From Kitasatospora sp. NBC_00374 (GTDB taxonomy: Bacteria; Actinomycetota; Actinomycetes; Streptomycetales; Streptomycetaceae), in assembly GCF_041434935.1 (NCBI RefSeq), contig NZ_CP107964.1, positions 8,415,001 to 8,479,000 of the forward strand: 64,000 bases of DNA, read 5' to 3'. The notes below the pieces were generated by a model. It saw nothing but the letters and a program-made list of their open reading frames with translations, made no database searches and was not told the origin of the DNA. The translations under genes and the position numbers were made by a program. Below are positions 37,115 through 47,845 of the stretch, one piece after another (positions within the stretch are counted from its first letter, which is position 1; every line of letters starts with the position of its first letter).

Positions 37115-37379
37115 ATGAACCCATCGAGTGGCACGGACGGGTTGTGGTGGTGACCGGAGCCAGTGCGGGGATCGAGTGGGCGTACGTCAAGGCGTCCGCC
37201 GAACACGGCGACCGGCTCGCCCTGATCTCCGGTGGTCGAGCCGGTCCGAGGCCAGCTACCTCGGCTACGCCTACGCAACCCAGGCCGCGTCTGGGCCACG
37301 ACGCACCGAGCCGGCCTCCGCCCTGGCAGCCGCTGCCCTCGCGGCGGGCGGGGGCGTGTACGCCAGGCGGACGCGGTGA
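37115..37379 (+). pseudogene. short-chain dehydrogenase (SDR) remnant
   Basis: A frame over about 37125-37245 reads IEWHGRVVVVTGASAGIEWA and then SAEHGDRLALISGGRAG. This is the NAD(P)-binding start of an SDR (T-G-A-S-x-G-I-G) with the third Gly changed to Glu. The rest of the enzyme, including the Y-x-x-x-K site, is missing. In another frame the end (ALAAAALAAGGGVYARRTR) looks like the hydrophobic tail of Streptomyces SDR proteins. The ATG at 37115 is out of frame by one base. I read it as a gene with a large internal deletion plus frameshifts. Confidence 0.6.
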
Positions 37380-37530
37380 CGGGCCCGGGGCGGCCCGAGG
37401 CCGCGAAACTCGTGGCGTCACTCAGTGGGTGACCGGACGAGGGTGGGAGCAGCCGTCCACGGCGCGGCGACGCTGGTCGACTGAACCGACATCTCCGGCT
37501 CGTCCCTGCGGCCCGCGTGTGCCGCTTCGA

Positions 37531-38898
37531 TCAGAGGTTCAGATCGAGCAGGGCGTTGGCCACGACCTCGGTGAGGGCGGGATGGATCCAGTACGGGGTG
37601 CCGGCCAGGGTGGGGACGTCGATGCCCAGGCTCATCGCGATGGCGAGGGGCTGGATCAGGGTGGACGCCTGCGGGCCGAGGATGTGGGCGCCGAGCAGGC
37701 GGCGGGTGCCGGGGTCGGCGATGACCTTGCAGAAGCCGGTGGTGTCCTCCAGGGCCCAGCCGTAGGCGACGTCCGCGTAGCGGCGAATGGCGGTCACGTG
37801 GTCCAGGCCACGGGCCCGGCATTCCTGCTCGGTCAGGCCGACCTGGGCGATCTGTGGGCGGGTGAAGACCGCGGCGGGCACGGTGTCGTGGCTGATGGCG
37901 GTCGGGTCGTCGGGGTTCAGCAGGTTGTGTGCGACCACCTGCGCCTCCCGGTTCGCCACGTGCTTGAGCGGCACGGGGGTGCACACGTCGCCGAGGGCGA
38001 AGACGCCCGGTGCGGTGGTGCGCAGGTGGGCGTCCACGACGATGCGCCCGTCGTCCCTCAGCGCGATGCCGGCCCGGTCCGCGTCGATGGTGTCGCTGTT
38101 GGGGGTGCGGCCCACCGCGACGAGCAGGGTGTCGGCCTCGATGGTGGAGCCGTCGTCCAGGAGCAGTCGGAGGTGACCGGGCTCCCCTTCCAGCCGGCTG
38201 AGCGCGGCGCCGGTGCGCACGTCGAACAGGTCGCGGACGATCCGGGTGTACGCCCGGGACACGGACTCGTCCTGCGGAGCGAGCAGGGTGTCCTGCTGCT
38301 CGACGACGGTGACCCGGCTGCCGGCCGAGTGGAAGACGTGGGCCAGCTCGGCGGCGATGTAACCACCGCCGAGTACTGCCAGGTGCCGAGGTGGTGTCGG
38401 CCGCCGCATCACCGTGTCGGAGGTCTCGTAGGGCAGGCCGGACTCGCGAACGGGCGGGGGGACCACCGGGCGGCTGCCGACCGCCACGACGACCTGCTCC
38501 GCGCCGAGTCGCACCTCGCCACGGTCGCCCTCCACTACCAGCGTCCGCGCCCCCGTGAAGCGCGCCCGGCCGCGGTGGACGGTGACGAAGCCCGAGCGCC
38601 GCCGCCCCTGCTCACCGTCCGCCGCCTGCTGGTCGAGGCGCCCGAACACCCGCTCCCGCGCCTCGGTCCACCGCACGCCGCCCAGGGCGGCGTCCACGTC
38701 GAACCGGTCGGCCTCGCGAACGCCGTCGGCGACCTCCGCGGTGTGCGCGAGCATCTTGCTGGGAATGCAGCCCCGGTTCAGGCAGGTCCCGCCGAACGGC
38801 CCCTCCTCGACGATGGCGACATCGAGGCCGGAGAAGCGGCCGTCGATCACCGCGTTGCCGGAGCCCGCCCCCAGGACGACAAGATCATGGTGTCGCAT
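37531..38898 (-). CDS. mtr: mycothione reductase-like FAD-dependent disulphide reductase
   Basis: 455 aa. The N-terminal FAD site is LVVLGAGSGNAV, the redox-active disulphide is GGTCLNRGCIPSKM, the NAD(P)H Rossmann motif is AVLGGGYIAAELA, and the second FAD motif is GVFALGDVC. The C-terminal dimer domain ends in the active-site His-Glu loop (YWIHPALTEVVANALL). The HPALTE sequence and overall length match mycothione reductase, which keeps mycothiol reduced in actinobacteria. A dihydrolipoamide or mercuric reductase is a less likely alternative. Confidence 0.85.
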   Translation of the reverse strand: MRHHDLVVLGAGSGNAVIDGRFSGLDVAIVEEGPFGGTCLNRGCIPSKMLAHTAEVADGVREADRFDVDAALGGVRWTEARERVFGRLDQQAADGEQGRRRSGFVTVHRGRARFTGARTLVVEGDRGEVRLGAEQVVVAVGSRPVVPPPVRESGLPYETSDTVMRRPTPPRHLAVLGGGYIAAELAHVFHSAGSRVTVVEQQDTLLAPQDESVSRAYTRIVRDLFDVRTGAALSRLEGEPGHLRLLLDDGSTIEADTLLVAVGRTPNSDTIDADRAGIALRDDGRIVVDAHLRTTAPGVFALGDVCTPVPLKHVANREAQVVAHNLLNPDDPTAISHDTVPAAVFTRPQIAQVGLTEQECRARGLDHVTAIRRYADVAYGWALEDTTGFCKVIADPGTRRLLGAHILGPQASTLIQPLAIAMSLGIDVPTLAGTPYWIHPALTEVVANALLDLNL

Positions 38899-39133
38899 GC
38901 ATCGGAGGCTACCCCCGCACGCCGGCCGGACACCGGAACAGCTGCGGCGGTCCCCGAAACGAGGCGTTCGGCGGCCGACCGAACGGGCGCCCTGCCCCGG
39001 CCACCTGCCGATGCCGCGCTACGGCGAACCGGTGGTCGGCGACCCGTGCAGGTGTCGGCGTAGGGGCGGAGTGGGACGGGTGGCCCCGGGTTGCGCGTTC
39101 CGCAGCCCCGAACGGGCGACGACAGGGGCACGG

Positions 39134-39612
39134 ATGATCAGCACCACCGAGACGGCCGTCACCCTGGAGGTGAACGGCACCAGCCGGGAGCTCCGGCTGG
39201 ACAACCGCCGCACCCTGCTGGACGCGCTGCGCGAGCAGTTGGAGCTGACCGGAACGAAGAAGGGCTGCGACCACGGGCAGTGCGGCGCGTGCACGGTACT
39301 GCTGGACGGCCGACGGGTGAACAGCTGCCTGGTGCTCGCGGTCACGGCGGACGGTTCCACGGTTACCACCGTCGAGGGCCTCGCGGCCGACGGTACCCTG
39401 CACCCCGTGCAGCAGGCGTTCCTCGACCATGACGCCTTCCAGTGCGGGTTCTGCACCCCCGGCCAGCTCTGCTCCGCCGTGGGGCTGCTCGCGGAGGCCG
39501 AGGCCGCCGGCGAAGCGCTGGACGAGCCGACGGTACGGGAGCGGATGAGCGGCAACATCTGCCGCTGCGGTGCCTACCCGCATATCGTGCGGGCCGTCGT
39601 CGAGGTCGCGTC

Positions 39613-39616
<4 letters not shown>
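39134..39616 (+). CDS. molybdenum hydroxylase [2Fe-2S] subunit (PaoA/XdhC-like)
   Basis: 160 aa. The first plant-type cluster is TKKGCDHGQCGACTVLLDGR with its fourth Cys in VNSCLVLA. The second cluster is FQCGFCTPGQ with SGNICRCGAYPHIV. It lacks the Tat signal found on periplasmic PaoA, so the enzyme should be cytosolic. It is the first gene of a three-gene operon; its TGA overlaps the next GTG start. Confidence 0.94.
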
Positions 39617-40604
<988 letters not shown>

Positions 40605-40608
<4 letters not shown>

Positions 40609-42674
40609 GTGGCCACGGACGCCTGGAGGGCCGGGAGAAGGTCACCGGCGCCGCCCGCTACTCCGACGACCGGCGGCCGGCCGGCTGCCTGCACGCCTGC
40701 CCGGTGCCCGCCACCGTGGCCCGCGGCGCGATCACCTCGATCGACACATCGGAGGCCCTTGCCGACCCGCGGGTGGTGGCGGTGCTCACCCACCTGGACG
40801 CGCCGCGCCTCGCGGAGGCGGACGATCCCACGCTGGCGGTGCTGCAGTCGGCCCGGGTCTCGTACCGCGGGCAGTGCGTGGCGCTGGCCGTCGCCGAGAC
40901 CCTTGAGGCTGCCGAACAGGCCGCCACCGTCGTGCGGGTGACGTACGAGGCGGAGCCGCACGACGTCGTACTGGTCGAGGACCACCCCGGGATCTACGCC
41001 CCCGACCTGGCCAACGGCGGCCACCCGGCCGACCGGGTGCGGGGCGACTTCGACGCCGCCTGGGCCGCTGCCGAGGTGCGGATCGACGCCACCTACCGCA
41101 TCCCGCCACTGCACAACCATCCGATGGAACCGCACGCCGCGACCGCCTGGTGGGAGGACGGCCGGCTCACCGCGTACGACTCCAGCCAGGGCACCGGGGA
41201 GGTGCAGAAGACCCTGGCCGCGCTGTTCCGGCTGGAGCACACGCAGGTGTTGGCGGTCAGCGAGCACGTCGGCGGCGGCTTCGGCTGCAAGGGCACGCCC
41301 CGACCGCACGTGGTGCTGGCCGCCATGGCGGCCCGGGCGGTGGGACGGCCGGTACGGCTCGCACTGCCCCGCGCGCAGCTCGCGGCCACGGTCGGCCACC
41401 GTGCGCCGACCGTGCAGCGGGTGCGGCTGGCGGCACGGAGCGACGGGCGGATCCAAGGGCTGGCCCAGGAGATCCTGACCCGCTCCTCGACAGTGAAGGA
41501 GTTCGTCGAGCAGGCCGCGGTGCCGGCCCGGGTGATGTACCGTTCCCCCGCCTCGCGGACCACACACCGGGTGGTGCGGCAGGACGTGCCGACACCGTCC
41601 TGGATGCGGGCCCCGGGTGAGACGCCGGGCATGTTCGCGCTGGAGTCCGCGATGGACGAGCTGGCGCTGGCCTGTGGTCTCGACCCCATGGAGCTGCGGC
41701 TGCGCAACGAGCCCGACACCGAACCCGACAGCGGCCGCCCCTTCTCCAGCCGACACCTGACCGAGTGCCTGCGCGAGGGAGCCCGCCGCTTCGGCTGGCA
41801 GCGGCGCGGCCCGGCCGGGCGCCCCGAAGGGCGGCTGCTGGTCGGGACGGGCGTGGCGGCGTCCACCTATCCGGTGCTGATCGGGTCGGCGGCCGCCGAG
41901 GTGCGGGCGGAGGCGGACGGCACCTTCGTAGTGCGGGTCAACGCCACCGATATCGGGACCGGTGCCCGGACCGTGCTCGCGGTGATCGCCGCCGAGGTGC
42001 TGGCCGTGCCGGTGGACCGAATCCGGCCCGAGATCGGACGCAGCGACCTGCCGCGGGGCGGCGTGGCGGGCGGCTCCAGCGGTACGTCGTCGTGGGGGTG
42101 GGCGGTCCATGCGGCGACGTCCGGGCTGGCGCGGCGGCTGGCGGAGGGTGTTCGGGTGCCACCGGAGGGCCTGTCGGTGTGCGTCGACACCCGTGAACTC
42201 GTCGCGCAGGGAACGGAGTTCGCCCGACACGCGTTCGGCGCTCAGTTCGCGGAGGTGCAGGTCGACCGGGACACCGGTGAGGTGCGGCTGCGGCGGCTGC
42301 TCGGGGTGTTCGCGGCGGGGCGGATCCTGAACCCGCGCACGGCCCGGTCGCAGTTGCTGGGCGGGATGGTGATGGGCGCGTCGATGGCGCTGCTGGAGGA
42401 GTCGACGATGGACCCGGCGTTCGGCGACCACGCGGAACGGGACCTCGCCTCCTACCACGTCGCGGTCAACGCCGACGTGCCGGACGTGCAGGCCTACTGG
42501 ATCGAGGAGGAGGACCGGCACGTCAGCCCGATGGGTTCGAAGGGCATCGGTGAGATCGGCATCGTCGGCACTGCGGCGGCCGTCGCCAACGCGGTGCACC
42601 ACGCCACCGGGGTGCGCGTCCGGGACCTCCCGATCGGTGCCCGCGCCCTGCTCGGGCGGTTCAGCGGGCCGTGA
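40605..42674 (+). CDS. molybdenum hydroxylase molybdopterin subunit (PaoC/xanthine dehydrogenase-like)
   Basis: 689 aa. Motifs are GRLEGREKVTGAARYSDD at the start, HNHPMEPHAATAWW, HVGGGFGCKG for cofactor contact, WMRAPGETPGMFALESAMDE, and the catalytic Glu in SKGIGEIGIVGTAAAV near the end. At 689 aa it is close to the PaoC length (about 730) and shorter than xanthine dehydrogenase large subunits. With the PaoB-type FAD subunit this points to an aldehyde oxidoreductase rather than a purine enzyme. No MocA-type maturation gene is adjacent. Confidence 0.93.
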
Positions 42675-42891
42675 GCGCGAGGGCGGCCGGCATCCGCGAC
42701 AGGCGCTGCGAGTGCGTTCCCCGGCTTCCGGCCGCGGCGGGCCCCGTCGGTTCGTGGCCTCCGGGCGCTTGAGGTGCGACAGGTCTTCGGACTCCCGGTG
42801 GGCGCGCTTTCCGGCGTTGCGGTCACCGCTTCAACGAGCATGGATCGTCCTCCTGAGCGGCGCTTCGCTACGTCGACCGAGGCGGGCCGTC

Positions 42892-43062
42892 CTACCAGCG
42901 GTACCAGCGGTGGCGGCTGCCCGAGGCGTGCGTACCCCTGGCAACGAAGCCGATCAGCCAGACCACCAGCACGATCACCGCCGCCCACCAGAGGATCTTC
43001 AGCGCGAAGCCCGCCCCGAACAGCAGCAGCGCCAGAAGGAGGACAAGAAGAAGGGGAACCAT
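42892..43062 (-). CDS. small hydrophobic membrane protein, 56 aa
   Basis: ATG 43062. Two hydrophobic helices (VPLLLVLLLALLLFGAGFAL, ILWWAAVIVLVVWLIGFVAR) are followed by an Arg/Trp-rich tail ending RHRWYRW. Proteins of this pattern, often labelled simply hydrophobic protein, are common in Streptomyces, frequently near stress genes. The function is unknown. AAGGAG-like sequence is not obvious upstream. Confidence 0.75.
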   Translation of the reverse strand: MVPLLLVLLLALLLFGAGFALKILWWAAVIVLVVWLIGFVARGTHASGSRHRWYRW

Positions 43063-43324
43063 GTCGGTCTCCAAGTCAGGAGTCGGGATCGATGTCGGCG
43101 TTCGACTGCCCCCGATCGGCGGTCCCATGCGTCCGGATGCCGAGCAGTGCCTCTGGCCGGTCGGTGCGACACCCCCTCAGCCCGAACCCCTGGGGGAGTC
43201 AACCGCCCCGCAGTGACGCCCTCGGACAGCGTGTTCCGCAGGGGGATGCCACGCCCGACGCCGGGTACTCCGTCCGGCTCAGCACCGGCCGCGCATGTGC
43301 AGGGGAGCGCGCAGCGTGGTCTCC

Positions 43325-44245
43325 ATGGGAACCCTCATTGCGCGTATTGCCGCCGCAGCCCGGTCGGACGGCGAAGACGGTTTCGGCGTCCGGACCTTGA
43401 AGGTGCTTGATGCCGTGGGCGGTGCCGGGGAGCTCGACACGGTCACCGAGCCACTGAAGCGTGCCGTTCGGGGCCTGCCGCTGGGACGAGTGCGCTCGGT
43501 GCTGCACGGCCGGCCACTGGGGCACCCCCTGCACCCGGCCCTCGTCCAACTGCCGGTCGGAGCCTGGCTGTCCGCAGCCGTGCTCGACCTCGTCCCCGGA
43601 TCCGAGCGCGCCGCACGCGTCCTCGTCGCGGTCGGCGTTGTCACCGCTGCTCCCGCGGCGTTGACGGGCTGGGTCGACTGGGCCGAGCAGCACGAGCGGC
43701 AGATGCGCACCGGTCTGCTGCATGCCGCGTCGATGGTGACCGCGGTGGGTCTGTACGGCGCATCCTGGGCGGCCCGCTCGCGCGGTTGCCACGGTCTGGG
43801 GCGCGCCCTCGGCTTCGCCGGTCTGACGGCGGCGGCCACCGGGGCGGCGGTCGGAGGCCATCTCGCCTACCGGCTGGCCGCCGGCGCGAACAAGACGGAA
43901 CCCGTTCCTCACCTCGTCGAGCCCGGTTGGCACACGCTCGGGCGCACCGAGGAGTTCACCATCGGTGAGGCCGCGCGCCGGATGGTCGGTGAGGTACCGG
44001 TCCTGGTGGTGCAAGAGTCGGACGGGGTGTTCCATGTCTTGGCCGACCGGTGCAGCCACGCTTCGGGCCCCCTCTCGGAGGGAAAGATCGCCGACGGCTG
44101 TGTGACATGCCCCTGGCACGGCAGTGTGTTCCGGCTGTCGGACGGTTGGAACGTCGACGGGCCGGCCATCGCCCCGCAGCCGCGGTTCGCCACCCGCACA
44201 GACGGCGACGGCAACCTGCAAGCGCGCCTGCCCGACGCCGTCTGA
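43325..44245 (+). CDS. DUF2231 membrane domain fused to Rieske [2Fe-2S] domain
   Basis: 306 aa from ATG 43325. Residues 60-185 are a four-helix DUF2231 membrane domain (LHGRPLGHPLHPALVQLPVG with its HP-H-P motif). Residues 200-300 are a Rieske ferredoxin with ligands CSH at the first site and CPWH at the second (DRCSHASGPL, GCVTCPWHGSVF). The Rieske domain has the soluble ferredoxin form, lacking the cytochrome bc disulphide Cys. The fusion suggests a membrane-anchored electron carrier, perhaps delivering electrons to or from a membrane haem. Confidence 0.9.
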   Translation: MGTLIARIAAAARSDGEDGFGVRTLKVLDAVGGAGELDTVTEPLKRAVRGLPLGRVRSVLHGRPLGHPLHPALVQLPVGAWLSAAVLDLVPGSERAARVLVAVGVVTAAPAALTGWVDWAEQHERQMRTGLLHAASMVTAVGLYGASWAARSRGCHGLGRALGFAGLTAAATGAAVGGHLAYRLAAGANKTEPVPHLVEPGWHTLGRTEEFTIGEAARRMVGEVPVLVVQESDGVFHVLADRCSHASGPLSEGKIADGCVTCPWHGSVFRLSDGWNVDGPAIAPQPRFATRTDGDGNLQARLPDAV

Positions 44246-44381
44246 GACGGCGGCGCGTTCCTTGTGCCTGCGGCTCTTGCCGAGCGTGGTGCCGCCCCAC
44301 GCCCGGCCGGCGAGTGGCCAGTGGGTGAGGCCTGCTGGCCGGCCCGATCTCGCGGGCGGCACCACGCAGAAACGGAGTTGG

Positions 44382-44570
44382 TCAGTCGGGGGGTTCCTGG
44401 GTGTACTGATCGGATCCGCTGGGGGCGGGTTCCGGTTGCTGCTGGTCCGGCTCCTGGACGTCGTCCGATGCCGTCTCGTCCCCCTCGGGAGGGCGGGTGC
44501 GGTCCGCATCGTCCTCGTCGTCGTGGTGCAGCGGGACGCCTCCAGCGCCGCCCTGTGGGGTGTCTTCCAT
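44382..44570 (-). CDS. small acidic hypothetical protein, 62 aa
   Basis: A low-complexity protein rich in Asp, Glu, Pro and Gln (HHDDEDDADRTRPPEGDE) from ATG 44570, with a weak ribosome site. No domain. It lies in line with the PRC-barrel and glycogen-binding-like genes on the same strand. The coding status is moderately likely. Confidence 0.45.
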   Translation of the reverse strand: MEDTPQGGAGGVPLHHDDEDDADRTRPPEGDETASDDVQEPDQQQPEPAPSGSDQYTQEPPD

Positions 44571-44629
44571 GGTCCAGCCCTCTGCATAGGTGGTTCGGTA
44601 CTGCGTCCGCAGGGGGTGACGGGCGGCTG

Positions 44630-44974
44630 TCAGCGGTTGTGGGAGCTGTAGTAGCCGGCGAGGGTTTCGCGGTAGCCGGCGTCGCCGCGCATGTCGGGGC
44701 TGTACTCGGGGGCGTCCTTGATCTGGTCCTTGGTGCGGCCGACGTACACCGTCTCCTGGTCGTGGTCGACGCGGATGATGATTCCGGCGGGGATGACGAC
44801 GTGCCTGCCGATCAGCCAGGGCTTGCAGTTGACGACGAGGTGGGCGCCGCCGACCTCGTCGGTGGCTTCGTCGACCTTGCCGATGTGGCCGTCGGTGGCC
44901 TCGACCTTGTAGCCGTCCAGGTCCGAGCCGGGCGTGTACCGCGCGCCGGCGGTATAGCCCCAGATGTCCGTCAC
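44630..44974 (-). CDS. PRC-barrel domain protein
   Basis: 114 aa from GTG 44974, with AGGAGGAA about 6 nt upstream. One PRC barrel (DLDGYKVEATDGHIGKVDEA, HLVVNCKPWLIGRHVVIPAG) is followed by a short helical tail. Such proteins are thought to be RNA- or membrane-associated regulators and are common in Streptomyces stress regions. It lies 37 bp after the glycogen-binding-like gene and may share its transcript. Confidence 0.9.
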   Translation of the reverse strand: MTDIWGYTAGARYTPGSDLDGYKVEATDGHIGKVDEATDEVGGAHLVVNCKPWLIGRHVVIPAGIIIRVDHDQETVYVGRTKDQIKDAPEYSPDMRGDAGYRETLAGYYSSHNR

Positions 44975-45011
44975 GGGGTTCCTCCTCTGCTGCCAGGGCG
45001 GGTCGGGTGGG

Positions 45012-45287
45012 TCAGGTGTGGAGGTAGCCGTTGGTTCCGTCGTGGTCGTCGGCGTCCTGGTCGTCGAACCAGTGGTCGCCGTGGGCGAGGTAGCGAAAGG
45101 CAACACGGCTGTCGGCGAGCATGGTGACGCTGACGCTGCGCATGCCGTCCCTGCGGGCGGTGAGCTGGTGGGCGCCGGGCTGCCAGTCGTTGAAGTCGCC
45201 GACGACGCTGACCTCCCCGGCCGGCTGGTCGGCGGGCAGGACGAAGGTGATCTCGGTGGTGCTCTTGCGGCGGGTGCGCTCCAGCAT
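45012..45287 (-). CDS. glycogen-binding (CBM48/isoamylase N-domain) protein, 91 aa
   Basis: The whole protein is one beta-sandwich: ITFVLPADQPAGEVSVVGDF, NDWQPGAHQLTARRDG and FRYLAHGDHWFDDQDADDHD. The G-D-F-N-D-W block and aromatic residues match the alpha-glucan-binding module of AMPK-beta and branching enzymes. There is no catalytic domain. It may target glycogen or another glucan; its role in bacteria is not settled. Confidence 0.9.
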   Translation of the reverse strand: MLERTRRKSTTEITFVLPADQPAGEVSVVGDFNDWQPGAHQLTARRDGMRSVSVTMLADSRVAFRYLAHGDHWFDDQDADDHDGTNGYLHT

Positions 45288-45676
45288 GGCGGGCGGCTCC
45301 TTCACCTCGGACAGGACGATGGCTCTGATCCTGCCGCCTGCCGGGGCACTCGGTTGGCGGCAGTGAAGCGGCGCCCCGGCGCGGCCACCCGCTTGGCCCA
45401 CTCCCGCCGTCGGTCAGAGGCAGTTGGCCTGGAGGGCCGGCCGCGCCTGCCGGTTCCACCGGATGCGCTTCAGATATGGCGCGGCGTTGGGGCCGGGCCG
45501 AAGCTGGTGCAGCGTCCGGTGCCTGTGTTGGCGACAACACGGGCAGGCCCGCTACACGGAGGGGTACGGCGCAGTTGGGCAGGCAAACGCAGGTGGCCGC
45601 GGATGGTGCCACCGTGAGGTGTCTGTGTCTGTCGCATCGGCGGTCGGCCGGCGGTGCCGGAGGAGAGCTGAGGATC
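45288..45676. other. intergenic region upstream of the catalase relic
   Basis: 389 bp without a supported gene. The inverted repeat GTGTTGGCGACAACAC at 45525-45540 (6-bp arms, 4-nt centre) could be an old operator for the catalase promoter. No regulator is assigned. Confidence 0.45.
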
Positions 45677-46388
45677 ATGGACAAGCCCGGGCCCGTCCGG
45701 AAGATCGTCGATGCCTCCGATGCCGTGGGCGACGACGGCCCCCGGGGGACACAGGTGCCCGGGAAACCGGGAAGCGGGAAACCGCAGTTGGCGGAGCCCG
45801 CGGAGCCGCGCCAGCCACTCGGACCCAAGTCGGATCAGGAAGCTCCCGCGCCGCTGTCGGCGACGGGCCGCGCCGCGAGCGCCGCCCCGGACGTGCGCGC
45901 GCAGAGTGGTGGGTTCCTCACCACGGCGCAGGGCCTGCGTATCGCGGACAGCGACCACTCGTTGAAGGCGGGCCCGAGGGGGCCGGTCCTCCTGCAGGAC
46001 CATCACCTGCGGGAAAAGGTGATGCACTTCGACCACGAGCGGATTCCTGAGCGAGTGGTGCACGCCCGCGGGGCCGCCGCACACGGGGTCTTCCGTGGCT
46101 ACGGCACGGCGGCGGACGTCTGCAGGGCGGCATTCCTGGCAGACGGTGAAGTGCTCGACCGGCTCGCTGGACTCCAGGGTCGCCCTCCTGGTGAACGAGG
46201 CCTACCGGCATGCCAAACCGATCGCCGCCCTGCCGGGCGCGCGGGCCGTCCTGACAGCCGCGGGCGCAGACCCTCAAGCACCCGGAATCATCATCGGCAC
46301 GGGCGCCGATACCGACCTCGTGGACGGGCTGGTCGCGCTGCTCGCCGCCCACCGGGTCTGGGACCGGTTCCCCGCCGACACCAACTGA
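45677..46388 (+). pseudogene. katE: large-subunit (KatE/HPII-type) catalase with core deleted
   Basis: ATG 45677 opens the normal large-catalase N-terminus, including FLTTAQGLRIADSDHSLKAG, VLLQDHHLREKVMHFDHERI and PERVVHARGAAAHGVFRGYG with the catalytic-region His, up to about 46145. The next sequence, in another frame (46155-46388), is the C-terminal amidotransferase-like domain end: RVALLVNEAYRHAKPIAALP and LVALLAAHRVWDRFPA. Some 450-500 residues including the haem-binding Tyr, most of the active site and the barrel are missing, with a frame change at the join. It cannot be an active catalase. Confidence 0.88.
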
Positions 46389-46646
46389 CGAGCCGCACGG
46401 ATCCGGCCCCCGCGGCCGGCGCTCTACTCATGATCGCACCCACCAGACGCGCATGACAGGGGGGTCGCACGCGCGCGACCCACCCCCGGTGTCCGGTGGG
46501 CCAGAGCGTGACGCGGGTCATGCCGCCGGCCACGGAAGCCTGCGTACACTGATCGGCCACCAGCGGGGCAGCGCGGCTCCGCGCAGACAGCTCGCGCACC
46601 CGACAGACCGGACCCGGGCGAGCCCGCCTCCGAGGGACCGATCGCC

Positions 46647-47159
46647 GTGCCCACCGACCTGACACCCGTCATAGCGGCCTCCGCACGCTGGCTCCTGAAC
46701 GCCTACCTCCCACCCGCGGGCGCCTTCAGCCGCGCGCTGGCCGAGGCCCAGGCCCGGCAGGCCGCCACCCTCGCCGCCGCCCTGTGCTACCCCACCACGC
46801 TGGATGTCCAACTGCTGGGCCTGCTCGGCCCCGGCGGAGCCGACCGGCTGGACCGGCTCACCGGCTGCGACCCGAACCCCGACGACACCGCCTGGCGGAC
46901 CTGGGTCGACGAGACCGTCGTCAGCTGGGCCGCCTGCCTGCTCGCCGATCCCGACCTCGCCGCGCGCGCCCACCGAAACCTGGCCACGGCCGAGCACCAC
47001 ACCGAACCCGGGGGCCTGCGACGCCTCACCGACCCCGGCGCCCGCGACACCGAGGCCGCCGCTCTGCTGCGCCACCCCGATCTGCTCGAAGGCATCGCCG
47101 GCCTGCACCGGGCCCGGCTCATGGAGCTGGTGAACGTGGAGGGCGCCGGGCTGACGTGA
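46647..47159 (+). CDS. hypothetical helical protein, 170 aa
   Basis: GTG 46647. An all-helical, Ala/Leu-rich protein (ARWLLNAYLPPAGAFSRALA, ETVVSWAACLLADPDLAARA) with no known family. High GC at third positions and a clean stop support coding. Isolated between the catalase relic and the hemerythrin. No signal peptide or transmembrane helix. Confidence 0.6.
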   Translation: MPTDLTPVIAASARWLLNAYLPPAGAFSRALAEAQARQAATLAAALCYPTTLDVQLLGLLGPGGADRLDRLTGCDPNPDDTAWRTWVDETVVSWAACLLADPDLAARAHRNLATAEHHTEPGGLRRLTDPGARDTEAAALLRHPDLLEGIAGLHRARLMELVNVEGAGLT

Positions 47160-47274
47160 CGGCCGTCGGTCGGCGGAACCGAGGTGGGGATCCATGGCCA
47201 GGCCCGGGGCACCCGGTCGTGGGGTGCGAATGCCGGGTCCGTCGCCCGCCTCCCGGTGATCCGCGGATGCGGCG

Positions 47275-47775
47275 TCATCGGAAGATCGCGTCTGCGGCCT
47301 TCTTGAGCGAGCTCGGCTGCTCGGGCCTCCGCGGTGCTGTGGAGCGGAGCTCCAGCATGCGGGCCCCGATCTCCTGGAGTTCTTTGCGGCCCAGGGCCTC
47401 CCGGACCTTCGGGAACCAGTCCTGTTCCTCCTCCTGGATGTGGTGACCCACGGTTTCGATGAGCACGGTGGCCTTCGCGTCGAAGCGCTCGTCGTCCGGT
47501 CCCATCACGTCGAGTTCGGCGCACAGGAGGTCGGCGACGTGGTGCTCCTCGAGGGATTCGAGGATGTCCCGCCCGAGGTCGGGGACGAGCTTGCGGACCG
47601 TGGGATACATGACCTCGTTCTCGATGTACGTGTGGACTGTCAGCGCTTCCACAATCCTGCTCACGAGGTCCGCCTTGACCTCCCTGGCGTCCTCATCCGT
47701 GCCTTCGAACGCCCGGAAGAGGCGGCGTACCTCCTTGTGGTCCTCCTTCAGCAGGACGATCGCGTCAGTGGACAT
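47275..47775 (-). CDS. hemerythrin HHE-domain protein, 166 aa
   Basis: From ATG 47775 with GGAGGAACG upstream. A four-helix bundle with the HHE cation-binding pattern: KEDHKEVRRLFRAFEG, VHTYIENEVMYPTVR, ESLEEHHVADLLCAELD and VGHHIQEEEQDWFPKVR. The His and Glu ligands for a diiron site are all visible. These proteins bind oxygen, NO or iron. It is the most distant of the four hemerythrin copies in the window and lies next to the gas-vesicle gene gvpZ on the same strand. Confidence 0.92.
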   Translation of the reverse strand: MSTDAIVLLKEDHKEVRRLFRAFEGTDEDAREVKADLVSRIVEALTVHTYIENEVMYPTVRKLVPDLGRDILESLEEHHVADLLCAELDVMGPDDERFDAKATVLIETVGHHIQEEEQDWFPKVREALGRKELQEIGARMLELRSTAPRRPEQPSSLKKAADAIFR

Positions 47776-47845
47776 GTCCGTTCCTCCGTTCACACTGCTC
47801 ACAGTCCGCAGGCGCTTACGGCCAGGTTTGTCGGGAGTTGCCACG

